This document shows positions 18,675-28,127 of a stretch of 64,000 nt of DNA, one piece after another; within the stretch, counting starts at the first letter, position 1, and every line of letters starts with the position of its first letter. A program made the translations under genes and the position numbers. The notes beneath the pieces are model-generated. The model searched no databases and was not told where the DNA came from. It worked only from the letters and a program-made list of their open reading frames with translations. Source of the DNA: JAWPMT01 sp965242775 (lineage in GTDB: Bacteria; Bacteroidota; Bacteroidia; Cytophagales; Cyclobacteriaceae); the NCBI GenBank assembly GCA_965242775.1, contig CBDETI010000012.1, forward strand, positions 1-64,000, written 5' to 3'.

Positions 18675-20162
18675 TCAAAATTGATAGGCATCGATGCTCA
18701 AGTCTTGCCACCAATTGGCGTGTTTCCTGATCCTGGCTTGGTAGCCTTCCCAGTTGCGCTGGCCTTTTGGTGTCCAACCTATTTCGGCATAGGCGCTGAG
18801 TCTTGGAAACATCATGTACTCTACTTCATCGATGTTGGTAACGGTTTCACTCCACAGTGCTGCCTCCACACCTAAGAACTGATCGGCGTACTTTTCATCT
18901 ATAAAGTCTGTGGGATCCCAGTTGTAACTGGTCGGGATATCAATGTAACCAGCCCATTTGAGACCTAGTTCAGTAGTAGAATCGTACTTCATGTCGAGGT
19001 ATGTCTTCTGCGCGAGCGAGAACAAAACAGTTGCGCCTTTTTCCAGCCCCTGGGTTGCAATGTCCTGATGATGCCATAATTGTATGACCGATTGATCGTT
19101 TACGTTGGCTTGTGCCACCTCGTCCCATCCTACAAAGACTTTACCCTGGTCACTGACAATGCCCAATACCCGGTTCACAAATTTCAAATAGTCCTCATGC
19201 TCAGTGGAGTGACTTTCATCTCCGCCAATGTGAAAATAGGGTCCAGGTGTGAGCTCACTGATTTCTCGCACCACGTCAGCAATGAACTCATAAACCACTT
19301 CTTTGTCGGTGCAAAAAGTGCTGAATCCAACCTCAATACCCGTGTAGAGCTCGCGTGCCTTATTGTCGCAATTCAACTCGGCATAGGAAGCGAGGGCTGC
19401 GTTGGTATGGCCAGGCATGTCGATTTCCGGGATGATCATGATGTTTCTTTCGGCCGCGTAGCGAATCAACTCCTTGTAATCGTCTTGTGTAAGAAATCCG
19501 GCCTCTCCGCCGCCTACTTCCGTGGTTCCTCCGATCTCGGTTAATTTGGGCCAGGATTTGATCTCGATTCTCCACCCCTGGTCATCCGCAAGGTGAAGGT
19601 GTAGGCGATTTATTTTGTAAAGGGTGATTTCGTCAATAACCTGTTTGATTTCCTCCAGGTTGAAGTAGTGTCTGGCGATATCCAGCATCATACCCCGATA
19701 GCCATAAGTCGGTTGATCAGTGATGGTTCCTGTAGGGATCGCTTTGCCATAGGCCGTCTCCTTAACACCAAAAGTGAGTACCTGCTGTAAAGTTTGCCAG
19801 CCCCAGTACCAGCCCGTATTTCCAGCAGCGGTAATCGTAATGCCCTCTTGCTTTATGTCCAGGCGGTAAGCTTCCTCCGCCAGATTGGAATCGCTTACTA
19901 AATTGATCGTACTTTGTTCTGTTGCGCTCGCTACGGCTGTCCAACTGGCATTGAGTGTGGCAGTGGGAAACTCCGGGGCCTCAGCGGAGACAATGTTGAA
20001 AGTGCCTAATACGTGATAGCTGCTATCACTGACTACCTCTGTGGGCATAGGAATGATGGGCAATTCTCCAAGCGTATTGGTAACGTCAAACGCCCTTGGG
20101 TTAGAACAAGAGACGATGGTGACAATAATGGCAGATAGTAGGAGGGGTTGTAATAGTCGCAT
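18675..20162 (-). CDS. GH20 beta-N-acetylhexosaminidase, lipoprotein
   Basis: Family 20 hexosaminidase removing terminal GlcNAc/GalNAc from chitin oligomers or glycans at the cell surface. The ATG at 20162 gives a lipoprotein signal (MRLLQPLLLSAIIVTIVSCS); a longer frame upstream lacks such a signal and would cross the -7 box at 20186-20193. The GH20b domain covers about residues 30-150. The TIM barrel begins YGYRGMMLDIARHYF. The catalytic pair is D-E at about residues 313-314 in HIGGDESHST. The substrate residues ADDQGWRIEIKSWPKL and LWSETVTNIDEVEYMMFPR are present. The length of 495 aa lacks the C-terminal accessory domains of larger relatives. Confidence 0.93.
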   Translation of the reverse strand: MRLLQPLLLSAIIVTIVSCSNPRAFDVTNTLGELPIIPMPTEVVSDSSYHVLGTFNIVSAEAPEFPTATLNASWTAVASATEQSTINLVSDSNLAEEAYRLDIKQEGITITAAGNTGWYWGWQTLQQVLTFGVKETAYGKAIPTGTITDQPTYGYRGMMLDIARHYFNLEEIKQVIDEITLYKINRLHLHLADDQGWRIEIKSWPKLTEIGGTTEVGGGEAGFLTQDDYKELIRYAAERNIMIIPEIDMPGHTNAALASYAELNCDNKARELYTGIEVGFSTFCTDKEVVYEFIADVVREISELTPGPYFHIGGDESHSTEHEDYLKFVNRVLGIVSDQGKVFVGWDEVAQANVNDQSVIQLWHHQDIATQGLEKGATVLFSLAQKTYLDMKYDSTTELGLKWAGYIDIPTSYNWDPTDFIDEKYADQFLGVEAALWSETVTNIDEVEYMMFPRLSAYAEIGWTPKGQRNWEGYQARIRKHANWWQDLSIDAYQF

Positions 20163-20185
20163 ACAGATTGATGATTTTCCAAATT

Positions 20186-20193
20186 CAAAGTTA
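20186..20193 (-). promoter_or_regulatory. -7 box of the GH20 gene
   Basis: The minus strand reads TAACTTTG here, a perfect TAnnTTTG. Transcription would begin about 17 bases before the ATG at 20162. No good -33 TTG is at the usual distance, so the call is tentative. Confidence 0.4.
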
Positions 20194-20411
20194 GCGAAAT
20201 CCCAAGGTCGGCGTAGATTGTAAATGGCTAATAAAACGATTGCATTTGTACCAAAAGCCCCTTCAAAGCGAAGGAAATGCGAGATTGGCACCGCCTGTCA
20301 TATTACCGTTTCGTCGAATTCTGTTCTTTGCTAGCTTAGCCCTGCGAGCAGAAACTATCTCTATTCCTACATGGGGGTCACCTGCTTTCAACAACCCAAA
20401 AGAATGAATAC

Positions 20412-21896
20412 ATGAAATCCAGATTAACCTTTTGCTTCCTCCTTGTCACTGTCACTCTTTTTGCTCAGCGCAGGCTGCCAGCGGACACCACGGTGGTTAC
20501 CAGTCATCAGATTCAGATTAAAGGCAAAACGGTACCTTATACCGCAACCACGGGAACACAGCCTGTCTGGGATGAAATGGACGAGGTTTCGGCCTACCTG
20601 CATTACACTTATTACGAACGATCCGACGTACGAGACAAAGCAAGGCGGCCCCTATTCATATCATTCAACGGGGGGCCCGGATCAGGGTCGGTATGGATGC
20701 ACTTGGCCTATACGGGGCCGAAAATACTCAAGGTGGATGATGAAGGCTTCCCGGTGCAGCCCTACGGTGTTAAAGACAACCCAAATTCTATTTTGGATGT
20801 CGCGGACATTGTATTTGTGAATCCTGTCAACACTGGTTATTCGCGGATTGTTGATAAAGAAGCAAAGCCGGAACAATTCTTTGGTGTCAATGCCGATATT
20901 CAATACCTGGCCGAATGGATCAACACGTTTGTAACTCGGATCAACCGTTGGGAGTCCCCAAAATACCTGATCGGTGAAAGCTATGGGACGACAAGGGTAT
21001 CAGGTCTGGCCTTGGCACTGCAGAATCGTCAGTGGATGTATATCAATGGGGTGATTCTGGTGTCTCCTACTGAGCTGGGCATAGACGTCAGTGGCGGCGG
21101 TCGAAGGTCAAGCCCGATTGGTGCAGCGTTGCGGGTTCCCTATTTTACCGCAGCTGCCTGGTATCACGAGCAGCTACCGGCAGACCTTCAATCAAAGGAT
21201 TTGTTGGAAGTGCTGGCCGAATCTGAGCAGTTTGCAGTAGAGGAATTGATTAATACCTTGATGAAAGGCGGGTTTGTGCCTAATGACGAAAGAACCAGGG
21301 CCGCCGAGAAGATGGCGAGGTACTCCGGCATTTCGACAGAATCGATTCTGCAATACAATCTCGACGTACCCACTGCCTTTTTCTGGAAAGAGTTGCTGCG
21401 GGGAGACGGATTCACGGTAGGACGACTCGACTCTCGTTACAAGGGAATTGATAAAACAGAGGGAGGCGTCAGACCTGACTATAATTCCGAGCTGACTTCC
21501 TGGTTACATTCCTTTACACCGGCGATCAACTACTACTACAAAAATGTTTTGCGATTTCAGACTGATGTGAAGTACAATATGTTTGGCCCTGTTCGCCCAT
21601 GGGACAGGTCCGGCAACAATACCGGCGAAAACCTCAGACTTGCGATGGCCGAAAACCCTTACTTGCATACCATGATCCAGTCAGGATATTACGACGGTGC
21701 TACCAAGTACTTTGACGCTAAGTATACCTTATGGCGGTTAGATCCGAGTGGCAAAATGAAAGACCGTTTAAGCTTCAAGGGCTATAGGAGCGGGCACATG
21801 ATGTATTTGCGCAATGAGGACCTCATTCAAGCTAATGAAGATCTTAGGGAGTTTATACTCAAAACCTCGCCGGGCGACAAGTCGGCGAAATATTAG
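20412..21896 (+). CDS. S10-family serine carboxypeptidase-like exported peptidase
   Basis: Alpha/beta-hydrolase of peptidase family S10. The signal peptide is MKSRLTFCFLLVTVTLFAQ. The oxyanion-hole segment FISFNGGPGSGSVWMHL is followed by the nucleophile S180 in LIGESYGTTR. A likely Asp lies in YYDGATKYFD, and the His is in GYRSGHMMYL near residue 462. Length is 494 aa, typical of bacterial members, which probably act in the periplasm as carboxypeptidases. It is divergent from the GH20 gene over a 249-base gap. It converges with an AraC-type regulator gene 11 bases beyond its stop. Confidence 0.9.
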   Translation: MKSRLTFCFLLVTVTLFAQRRLPADTTVVTSHQIQIKGKTVPYTATTGTQPVWDEMDEVSAYLHYTYYERSDVRDKARRPLFISFNGGPGSGSVWMHLAYTGPKILKVDDEGFPVQPYGVKDNPNSILDVADIVFVNPVNTGYSRIVDKEAKPEQFFGVNADIQYLAEWINTFVTRINRWESPKYLIGESYGTTRVSGLALALQNRQWMYINGVILVSPTELGIDVSGGGRRSSPIGAALRVPYFTAAAWYHEQLPADLQSKDLLEVLAESEQFAVEELINTLMKGGFVPNDERTRAAEKMARYSGISTESILQYNLDVPTAFFWKELLRGDGFTVGRLDSRYKGIDKTEGGVRPDYNSELTSWLHSFTPAINYYYKNVLRFQTDVKYNMFGPVRPWDRSGNNTGENLRLAMAENPYLHTMIQSGYYDGATKYFDAKYTLWRLDPSGKMKDRLSFKGYRSGHMMYLRNEDLIQANEDLREFILKTSPGDKSAKY

Positions 21897-21907
21897 GGTA
21901 TTGCCCA

Positions 21908-22984
21908 TCAATTGAGTTGCTCGGTTCCTAAGGCAAGATCCTGGCTTTTTAGCTTTTTGTATTGTAGTGGGCTAGTGCCGTGTCTTTTGCGGAAGGCCTC
22001 GTAAAAAGAGGTTTTATTGTTAAATCCGGATCTAATGGCAAGTTGGCTCATGTTGTCCATGGACGGTAGCAATTTCTCCGCCTCGTCAAGCCGGTAGCCA
22101 CTAATAAATTCAGCAAAATTCTTACCGGTGTTTTCATTGATGGCTTGAGATAACTCGTTGGGGTGAAGGTTGAGCGTTTTTGCCATTTGGGGCATCCTCA
22201 GGCCTAGTTGCAGGTATGGCTTCTCCTTCTCCATGTACTTCATCACCTGCTTGAACAGGCCGGCAGAAAGTGCCGGATTTAGTGTTGAGGTTTGATATTT
22301 TATTTTAGTGAATGGCTTTATGGAACTTCTCCCCAGAATAATGCCGCCAATAATCAAAACCGCGAATCCCTGGGCCAAGCCGATTAGTTTGTCATCCACA
22401 CTTGTCAATATGCCTAAACCCGATGATACAATGTAGAAGATTGACAAGAGCGCATAGGTGGCAAATGCAGTAATAATCAGCTTCGTTGGCCTATTTTCCT
22501 GATTGAAATGGAAAAGTGCATACCCGGCGTAGATCAATAGACTCAATATTTTCAGAAGGGGGATGATCAGGCCATGCACAGGTGTCTGGAACCAAGTGGA
22601 TAACGATTGAATCTTTTCCAAACCCGGCTGCCAGTAATAAACAATGTTCATGTAAGCGAAAAGTAAGAAGCCAGGAACAAAATGGATCAGATAGTGACAC
22701 TGCACTTTGGTGGCGTTCTTTTTCATGAAGTAAACCAGCAACAAGGGGCCGTAGAGTAGGGGAAATGCAAAGGAAAGGCCAATGAGATGCGGCCAATTTT
22801 TGTAATACCCTGACCAAAATATTTCTGCTTCAAATAGAGAAATACTGAAAAGGAGTACCAGGGCACCCGCCGGAAGAAAGGAAACGTCTTGCTCAGCGGA
22901 CCGGTAAAGCAAAAACGAGACGATCAATCCTGCGGCGACCACAAAAAAAATAGCGAGGGACCAAACATCGAACGAAATAATCAT
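21908..22984 (-). CDS. AraC-family regulator with multi-TM sensor half
   Basis: A 358-aa membrane-bound regulator. About seven hydrophobic helices fill residues 5-230 (for example LAIFFVVAAGLIVSFLLY, LIGLAQGFAVLIIGGIILG). A cytoplasmic AraC DNA-binding domain follows (residues about 250-350). It has two helix-turn-helix units, MPQMAKTLNLHPNELSQAIN and SQLAIRSGFNNKTSFYEAFR, and ends RHGTSPLQYKK. Such proteins are thought to couple a membrane signal to nearby genes. The divergent TlpA-like gene 110 bases away is the most likely target. Confidence 0.9.
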   Translation of the reverse strand: MIISFDVWSLAIFFVVAAGLIVSFLLYRSAEQDVSFLPAGALVLLFSISLFEAEIFWSGYYKNWPHLIGLSFAFPLLYGPLLLVYFMKKNATKVQCHYLIHFVPGFLLFAYMNIVYYWQPGLEKIQSLSTWFQTPVHGLIIPLLKILSLLIYAGYALFHFNQENRPTKLIITAFATYALLSIFYIVSSGLGILTSVDDKLIGLAQGFAVLIIGGIILGRSSIKPFTKIKYQTSTLNPALSAGLFKQVMKYMEKEKPYLQLGLRMPQMAKTLNLHPNELSQAINENTGKNFAEFISGYRLDEAEKLLPSMDNMSQLAIRSGFNNKTSFYEAFRKRHGTSPLQYKKLKSQDLALGTEQLN

Positions 22985-23093
22985 CAGGTGAATTTACTCC
23001 CTTCTCAAAGTGAAGGTTGCAGGAGGTCGGGTCAGTTATTGCAATCTCTGACTGCTGACTTTCCTGCTATTCGTAAGCGCAGAGAAACGAAAA

Positions 23094-24236
23094 ATGATGA
23101 ATCCTTCAAAAACAACAATGATATTGGTGTTTGCCTTTTATGGTGTCAGTTCGATAGCACAAGACCCAAAGGCAATTGATATTTTGAAAAAAGTCAATGC
23201 TGCAATTAGCCCCCTGGAAAATGTGAGTTACTCGTATACCTATCACGGCAGCGGCAAATTGACCGGGCACTTTTCCGGTGCAGTCAAACTCCAAAGTTTT
23301 AATGGTCAGCCGCCACAATCGGGTAGCGCTCATGTGCGACTCAATACCCTCGATGATCAGAATCAGATAATTCGGCGCCAGCAAATTGCTACTACCCGGG
23401 GCGGCGTTATGCTAATGGACCATGAGCAGGGTATCTACAGGAAAGGGACTTTTCAAGGGGGGGCGGCGCATCTGTTCACGTATGCTTATTATGCTGTTAT
23501 TTTTCAATACATGAACGACAAGCCTTTTATTACAGAACTTGAGGCAGAAGATCTTACATTCGACGGGGAGGGCACCATCGCCGGTGTTCGTTGCTGGAAG
23601 GTAAGTGTGAATGATCAATTCGAAAATCGCAACACCTGGTATTTTGGTCAGGAAGATTACATGATCTATGGGCAGGTGAGCGAGAGTGTGGATCCCGCTA
23701 TTGAAGGTGGGTTTATCTTCGAAGTTCGTCAGCTCGATACGAGTAGGGAGTTCCAGCCCTCAGATTTCAGTATTGATAAACCCGATAAATTTCAATTCAT
23801 AGATGAAGATAACCGGCCGGTTGCTGTAGGTCAGCTTGCTCCCGATTGGGTCTTGTACACACCTGATGGCAGCGAAATATCTCCAGAACATGTCAAAGGG
23901 AAAAAAGTGATCCTGGACTTTTGGGCTAGCTGGTGTAAGCCTTGCTGGCAGGTCATGCCTGTATTAGATGAGGTGGCTGCAGCATATGATAATGACAAGC
24001 TGGCCGTCATCGGGGTGAACGTTTGGGAGAGTCCCCAAGTCAATCCCGGACAGTTTATGAAAGAAAAATCGATCAGCTATGACCTCTTGATAGATAAAGA
24101 TGCCAGGGTTGCCAGTTCGTTTAAAATCGGGTATCTGCCCATGCTTTTTGTGATAGACGAAGGAGGTGTCATTCAATATATTTCCAATGGTTTTAAACCG
24201 AATTTGAAAGAGGAGTTGATAGAGGCGTTGCGGTAG
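23094..24236 (+). CDS. TlpA-like thioredoxin-fold protein with N-terminal lipoprotein-carrier-like domain
   Basis: A 380-aa exported protein. A short signal peptide (TTMILVFAFYGVSSIAQ) is followed by a beta-rich domain of about 220 residues that resembles LolA/DUF2092-type barrels (KKVNAAISPLENVSYSYTYH ... PSDFSIDKPDKFQFID). A TlpA/ResA-type redoxin domain then carries the motif W280-C281-K282-P283-C284. The loop GYLPMLFVIDEGG holds the cis-Pro region (here LPM rather than the usual TP). It should act in the periplasm in thiol exchange or in reading the state of a bound lipid. It is divergent from the AraC regulator. Confidence 0.85.
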   Translation: MMNPSKTTMILVFAFYGVSSIAQDPKAIDILKKVNAAISPLENVSYSYTYHGSGKLTGHFSGAVKLQSFNGQPPQSGSAHVRLNTLDDQNQIIRRQQIATTRGGVMLMDHEQGIYRKGTFQGGAAHLFTYAYYAVIFQYMNDKPFITELEAEDLTFDGEGTIAGVRCWKVSVNDQFENRNTWYFGQEDYMIYGQVSESVDPAIEGGFIFEVRQLDTSREFQPSDFSIDKPDKFQFIDEDNRPVAVGQLAPDWVLYTPDGSEISPEHVKGKKVILDFWASWCKPCWQVMPVLDEVAAAYDNDKLAVIGVNVWESPQVNPGQFMKEKSISYDLLIDKDARVASSFKIGYLPMLFVIDEGGVIQYISNGFKPNLKEELIEALR

Positions 24237-24302
24237 CCGGGTGCACGACCAGGTTAACGCACCTAAATTATTTGGGGATTGGATGTAACCATTGCCTCAA
24301 CT

Positions 24303-24330
24303 TTTGGTAATCCATTTGCAACTATCTTTA
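24303..24330 (+). promoter_or_regulatory. possible promoter of the FtsX permease gene
   Basis: TTTG at 24303-24306, then 16 bases, then TATCTTTA at 24323-24330. This is a Bacteroidota-type pair with one mismatch in the -7 box. It would give a leader of about 34 bases. Confidence 0.3.
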
Positions 24331-24370
24331 AGTTGGAAAGTCTTTACTCCAATCTCTAATTCCATAGGTC

Positions 24371-26737
24371 ATGCTCAAAAACTTCCTGGTCGCTACTATT
24401 CGAAACCTTCGCAAAAACCTGCTTTATACATTTATCAACATCTCAGGCTTGGCCATTGGTATTGCCTGTAGTATCCTGATACTACTGTGGGTATACGATG
24501 AGTCAACCTACGATACTTTCGTTCCCAAGTCAGAAAGACTTTACCAGGTTTGGGTCAACGCAACATTTGACAATAAGGTCAATACCTGGAGGTCGGTGCC
24601 CTTGCCAACCTACGATGCAATGAAGACCGCACATAGTGCTATTGTTAATTCGACTGTGGCCGGATGGGGCGGAAATAGATTGATGTCGTATGGCGACAAG
24701 CGAGTTGTCCAGCAAGGATACTACGTCGGTGAGGAGTTTCTCGACATGTTTGAGTACGAGACCGTAGCGGGGAATGCTGATGTTGCACTGGATGAGGTCA
24801 ACTCCATTGTGATAACCCAGAAATTGGCTGGGATACTCTTTGGCGAGGAGGATCCCATGGGCAAAATCATACGATTGGAGGATCAAAGCTCTATGAAGGT
24901 AACGGCCATTCTGAAAGATCTTCCTGGTAATTCTTCGTTTGAATTTGAATACCTGGTGCCCTGGAGCCATCGGGAGTCGGTGCAGGAGTGGGCCAGAAGA
25001 AACCGTACCAACTGGGGCAACTACTCATTTCAGATCTATGTGGAACTCGATGACCCATCCAAGGAAACTTCAGTGGAGGCGGCCATTGCACCAATGCTTG
25101 CAGAAAATGGAGAAGATGATATGCCGAGAGCCTTTTTTCTACACCCTATGGAAAGATGGCGATTGCACTCACAGTTTGAAAATGGTGAAGAGTCCGGGGG
25201 GCGTTATGAGTATGTCCAGCTTTTTACCTTCATCGCCATATTCATTTTGATCATTGCCTGCATCAATTTCATGAACCTTGCTACGGCAAGATCTGAGAAA
25301 AGAGCCAAGGAAGTGGGGATCAGGAAAAGTCTTGGCTCCACACGTGGCAATCTCATTCTTCAATTCCTGGGAGAGTCAATTGTTATCTCCTTGATTTCCT
25401 TTTCAATAGCCATCATTCTGGCAGAAATTGCTTTACCCTTCTACAATGATTTGGTAGATAAGAAGCTATTCGTTGATTTTTCAAGCTTGCAGTTCTGGGT
25501 ATTTGCAGCGAGTCTGGTGTTAGGGACAGGGATCATTTCAGGGAGTTATCCTGCTATTTTTCTTTCTTCTTTTGATCCTGTGGTGACCCTCAAGGGGACC
25601 GTCAAGGTCGGCAAGGGAGCTTCCGCACCTCGAAAGGTACTGGTAGTCCTGCAATTTGCTTTCAGCATCCTGTTGATGATCGCTACCATTGTTATTTATC
25701 AGCAAATAAGCCTCGTGCAGAGCAGGGAGCTTGGTTATGATCAAAATAGGTTGATAAGTGTGTTACTCAATGATGAACTTACAGAAAAGTACGATCTGAT
25801 CAAGAATGACTTGGAGAAACTGAATTCGGTGGTCTCTGTTACGAAATCCAATAGCAAAATTACCAGTATCAACTCCAATAATTTTTTGGGTTGGCCAGGT
25901 AAACCCGAGGACCAGCGGGTCATATTTACTACGATTGTGTGTAATTACGACTGGGCGAAAACGATGGGCGTGGATGTGCTAATGGGCCGTGACTTTTCAA
26001 AAGAATTTGCCACAGATACTTCGGCCATCGTGATCAACAAGGCCGCGCTGGATCTGATGAATTTGCCTGAGCCCGTAATTGGAACCAATCTTGACCTTTG
26101 GGGAGACAAGCGGCGATTGATAGGAGTAGTAGACAATGTCTTGATGGGCTCACCTTATGACCCGGTTAAACCCATGTTTATGGTTATTGATGACTGGGGA
26201 GGCTATATTTCTGTTCGTATCAACGAAAGTGGAGACCTTCAGCAGCACCTTGCTGAAATTGAAGAGGTCTTTACTGAACATAACGGTGCCTATCCTTTCG
26301 AATACAAGTTTGCTGATGTTGACTTTCAGCGGAAGTTTATTACCATCGACCTTACACAAAAACTATCAACTTTATTTTCGTTGCTGGCCATATTTATTAC
26401 AGGTCTTGGTTTATTTGGATTGGCCTCTTTCATGGCAGAACAGAGAACCAAGGAAATAGGCATTAGAAAAGTGTTGGGGGCCACAGTGACCAGCCTCATC
26501 GTACTTATCTCAAGGGACTTCTCGAAGTTGGTGCTGTTAAGCTTTTTCATCATGGTGCCCATCGCCTGGTACGCGCTCGATCTTTATCTTGAAAAGTATA
26601 CGATCAGGATAGATATTCAATGGTGGGTTTTTCCTGCAGTTGGCTTAATAGCCTTGGTGTTCGCACTGCTGATTGTGTCCAATCAGGCCGGTCGGGCAGC
26701 CAGGGCCAATCCAGTAAAATCGTTGCGTCAGGAATAA
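24371..26737 (+). CDS. FtsX/MacB-family ABC transporter permease
   Basis: An intact 788-aa paralogue of the gene at 5809. The order is TM1 (FINISGLAIGIACSILILLWV), a periplasmic MacB_PCD-like domain, and an FtsX unit (FIAIFILIIACINFMNLATA; KEVGIRKSLGSTRGNLILQ). A TM pair, a second periplasmic domain and a second FtsX unit follow (KEIGIRKVLGATVTSLIVL), ending RANPVKSLRQE. Such permeases usually pair with a separate ATPase and act in efflux or envelope signalling. No ATPase gene is near, so the partner must be encoded elsewhere. The intact start here supports a single-base error in the other copy. Confidence 0.92.
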   Translation: MLKNFLVATIRNLRKNLLYTFINISGLAIGIACSILILLWVYDESTYDTFVPKSERLYQVWVNATFDNKVNTWRSVPLPTYDAMKTAHSAIVNSTVAGWGGNRLMSYGDKRVVQQGYYVGEEFLDMFEYETVAGNADVALDEVNSIVITQKLAGILFGEEDPMGKIIRLEDQSSMKVTAILKDLPGNSSFEFEYLVPWSHRESVQEWARRNRTNWGNYSFQIYVELDDPSKETSVEAAIAPMLAENGEDDMPRAFFLHPMERWRLHSQFENGEESGGRYEYVQLFTFIAIFILIIACINFMNLATARSEKRAKEVGIRKSLGSTRGNLILQFLGESIVISLISFSIAIILAEIALPFYNDLVDKKLFVDFSSLQFWVFAASLVLGTGIISGSYPAIFLSSFDPVVTLKGTVKVGKGASAPRKVLVVLQFAFSILLMIATIVIYQQISLVQSRELGYDQNRLISVLLNDELTEKYDLIKNDLEKLNSVVSVTKSNSKITSINSNNFLGWPGKPEDQRVIFTTIVCNYDWAKTMGVDVLMGRDFSKEFATDTSAIVINKAALDLMNLPEPVIGTNLDLWGDKRRLIGVVDNVLMGSPYDPVKPMFMVIDDWGGYISVRINESGDLQQHLAEIEEVFTEHNGAYPFEYKFADVDFQRKFITIDLTQKLSTLFSLLAIFITGLGLFGLASFMAEQRTKEIGIRKVLGATVTSLIVLISRDFSKLVLLSFFIMVPIAWYALDLYLEKYTIRIDIQWWVFPAVGLIALVFALLIVSNQAGRAARANPVKSLRQE

Positions 26738-26740
26738 CAG

Positions 26741-26760
26741 AATACCAATAAATTGGTATT
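26741..26760. repeat. 20-bp palindrome behind permease gene
   Basis: AATACCAAT, two bases, ATTGGTATT: a perfect 9-bp inverted repeat starting three bases after the permease stop codon. There is no T-run after it, so it is not an ordinary terminator. It could be an operator for the downstream PKD lipoprotein gene or a processing hairpin. Confidence 0.6.
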
Positions 26761-26785
26761 GACGAGCGCTTCGAGAGAGGCTAAC

Positions 26786-26816
26786 ATTGGATTAGAATCA
26801 AAACCGCTAATCCAAT
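26786..26816 (+). promoter_or_regulatory. start-codon-sequestering hairpin of the PKD lipoprotein gene
   Basis: ATTGGATTAG (26786-26795) and CTAATCCAAT (26807-26816) form a perfect 10-bp stem with an 11-base loop. The 3' arm covers the first two bases of the ATG at 26815. In RNA this would hide the start codon; in DNA it could also be a dimeric repressor site. Confidence 0.5.
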
Positions 26817-28041
26817 GGCCAGAACTAATCGCTCCAGTCACTTCCTTTTGATAGTCCTCCTGGTAATTGGAGGCTGTAAAGAGGACCCTGACCCGCCAGT
26901 GACGGATTTTACCTTCAATGTGAGTCCGACAGACCCTTTAGAAGTCTTTTTTACTAATACTACCACAGGAGCGACTTCTTACGAATGGAACTTCGGAGAT
27001 GGGTCAACGTCGTTTACGGAAAACCCTAGCCATACCTACAATGCGAGTGGAACCTACAATGTAGTGCTTTCAGCCACTGGTGAAGGTGGAACTACCAATC
27101 AAGAGCAGCGGGTAACTGTGACAGCTCCGCCACCACGAGCCAACTTCTCCTATACAGCCAGTGGGCTGATTGTGGATTTCAATAACAGTTCCACAGATGC
27201 TACGTCATACAGCTGGGACTTTGGAGATGGCACAACTTCCACCGTCGAAAACCCAAGCAAGACCTATGGCAGGTCCGGTCGCTATAATGTAACTCTGACA
27301 GCCACGGGATCCGGCGGATCCGATCAAAGTAACTCGTCCGTGGATATTAGTTCCGGAAGCACCAGCGTCTCGCTGGAAGTAACTAATTTATTGTATGCCG
27401 AAGTGGCGATTTACAACAACGAATCATTTGTTGGATCTGTAGATGCAAGGAGTACCGGCGGCTTTTCAATACGCTCCTTTGATTCTAACGACGTACGATG
27501 GGAGATTATCCGTGAAGTGAGTTCGGGATGTGGTATTTCATTGGGACAAGCCGGGCTTGGTGGCACCTTTACCGAAAGCAATCCATCCGGGACCTGGGGT
27601 ATTGAAATTGACAACATCGTTCAGTCGACCACTTTCTTTGCTCCTTTTCTGGATAATGAAAATGGCAATTCGGTGTACTGGTTCATCAATCGCAACAATT
27701 CCCAGTCCTGGGATTCTGACAATTGCGTGGTGCTTCCAAATACCACCAATGTCTTTTTGGGATACTTTAGGTATGTAGCTTCCGAGTCGGAGGATGTGGT
27801 TGTCGATATAACCAATCCAATTAGCGGACGCTACAGCTTTTGGAATGCCTCTTCTTCCAACTTTTCATCCGGTACCGGTGAGTTCAATATTCGTTTGACT
27901 TCCAGTGCTTCCCTCAGCCGATCTCAAACAATTGAAAATGCAGGGTATTACTACACGCTTACGGGTGAAAAGAAACTGGTCCAACGAATGCAGCCATTTG
28001 ATGTAACCCGATATAACACAATTTCCCGGGAAGATCATTGA
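26815..28041 (+). CDS. PKD-domain surface lipoprotein
   Basis: A 408-aa lipoprotein (LLIVLLVIGGCKED). Two PKD domains follow: residues about 30-105 (TSYEWNFGDGSTSF) and 108-180 (TSYSWDFGDGTTST). A C-terminal region of about 220 residues with no recognised fold contains two Cys residues (SGCGISLG and DNCVV). PKD domains usually present a binding or enzyme domain at the cell surface, here probably for glycan or protein contact. The sequence has many Ser/Thr/Gly, as in other surface proteins. The gene is followed by a strong terminator. Expression may be controlled by the hairpin over its start codon. Confidence 0.88.
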   Translation: MARTNRSSHFLLIVLLVIGGCKEDPDPPVTDFTFNVSPTDPLEVFFTNTTTGATSYEWNFGDGSTSFTENPSHTYNASGTYNVVLSATGEGGTTNQEQRVTVTAPPPRANFSYTASGLIVDFNNSSTDATSYSWDFGDGTTSTVENPSKTYGRSGRYNVTLTATGSGGSDQSNSSVDISSGSTSVSLEVTNLLYAEVAIYNNESFVGSVDARSTGGFSIRSFDSNDVRWEIIREVSSGCGISLGQAGLGGTFTESNPSGTWGIEIDNIVQSTTFFAPFLDNENGNSVYWFINRNNSQSWDSDNCVVLPNTTNVFLGYFRYVASESEDVVVDITNPISGRYSFWNASSSNFSSGTGEFNIRLTSSASLSRSQTIENAGYYYTLTGEKKLVQRMQPFDVTRYNTISREDH

Positions 28042-28080
28042 TCGGGTTTCCCACGCCAGGTGACTTAGTAGTAGTGTGAA

Positions 28081-28104
28081 GGGGATCTTAGATCCCCTTT
28101 TTTT
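28081..28104 (+). terminator. Rho-independent terminator after PKD gene
   Basis: Stem GGGGATC (28081-28087), loop TTA, stem GATCCCC (28091-28097) and seven T residues. It closes the PKD gene transcript before the RidA-like gene. Confidence 0.9.
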
Positions 28105-28127
28105 ACTTTAAAGAAAAAATAGAGGCA

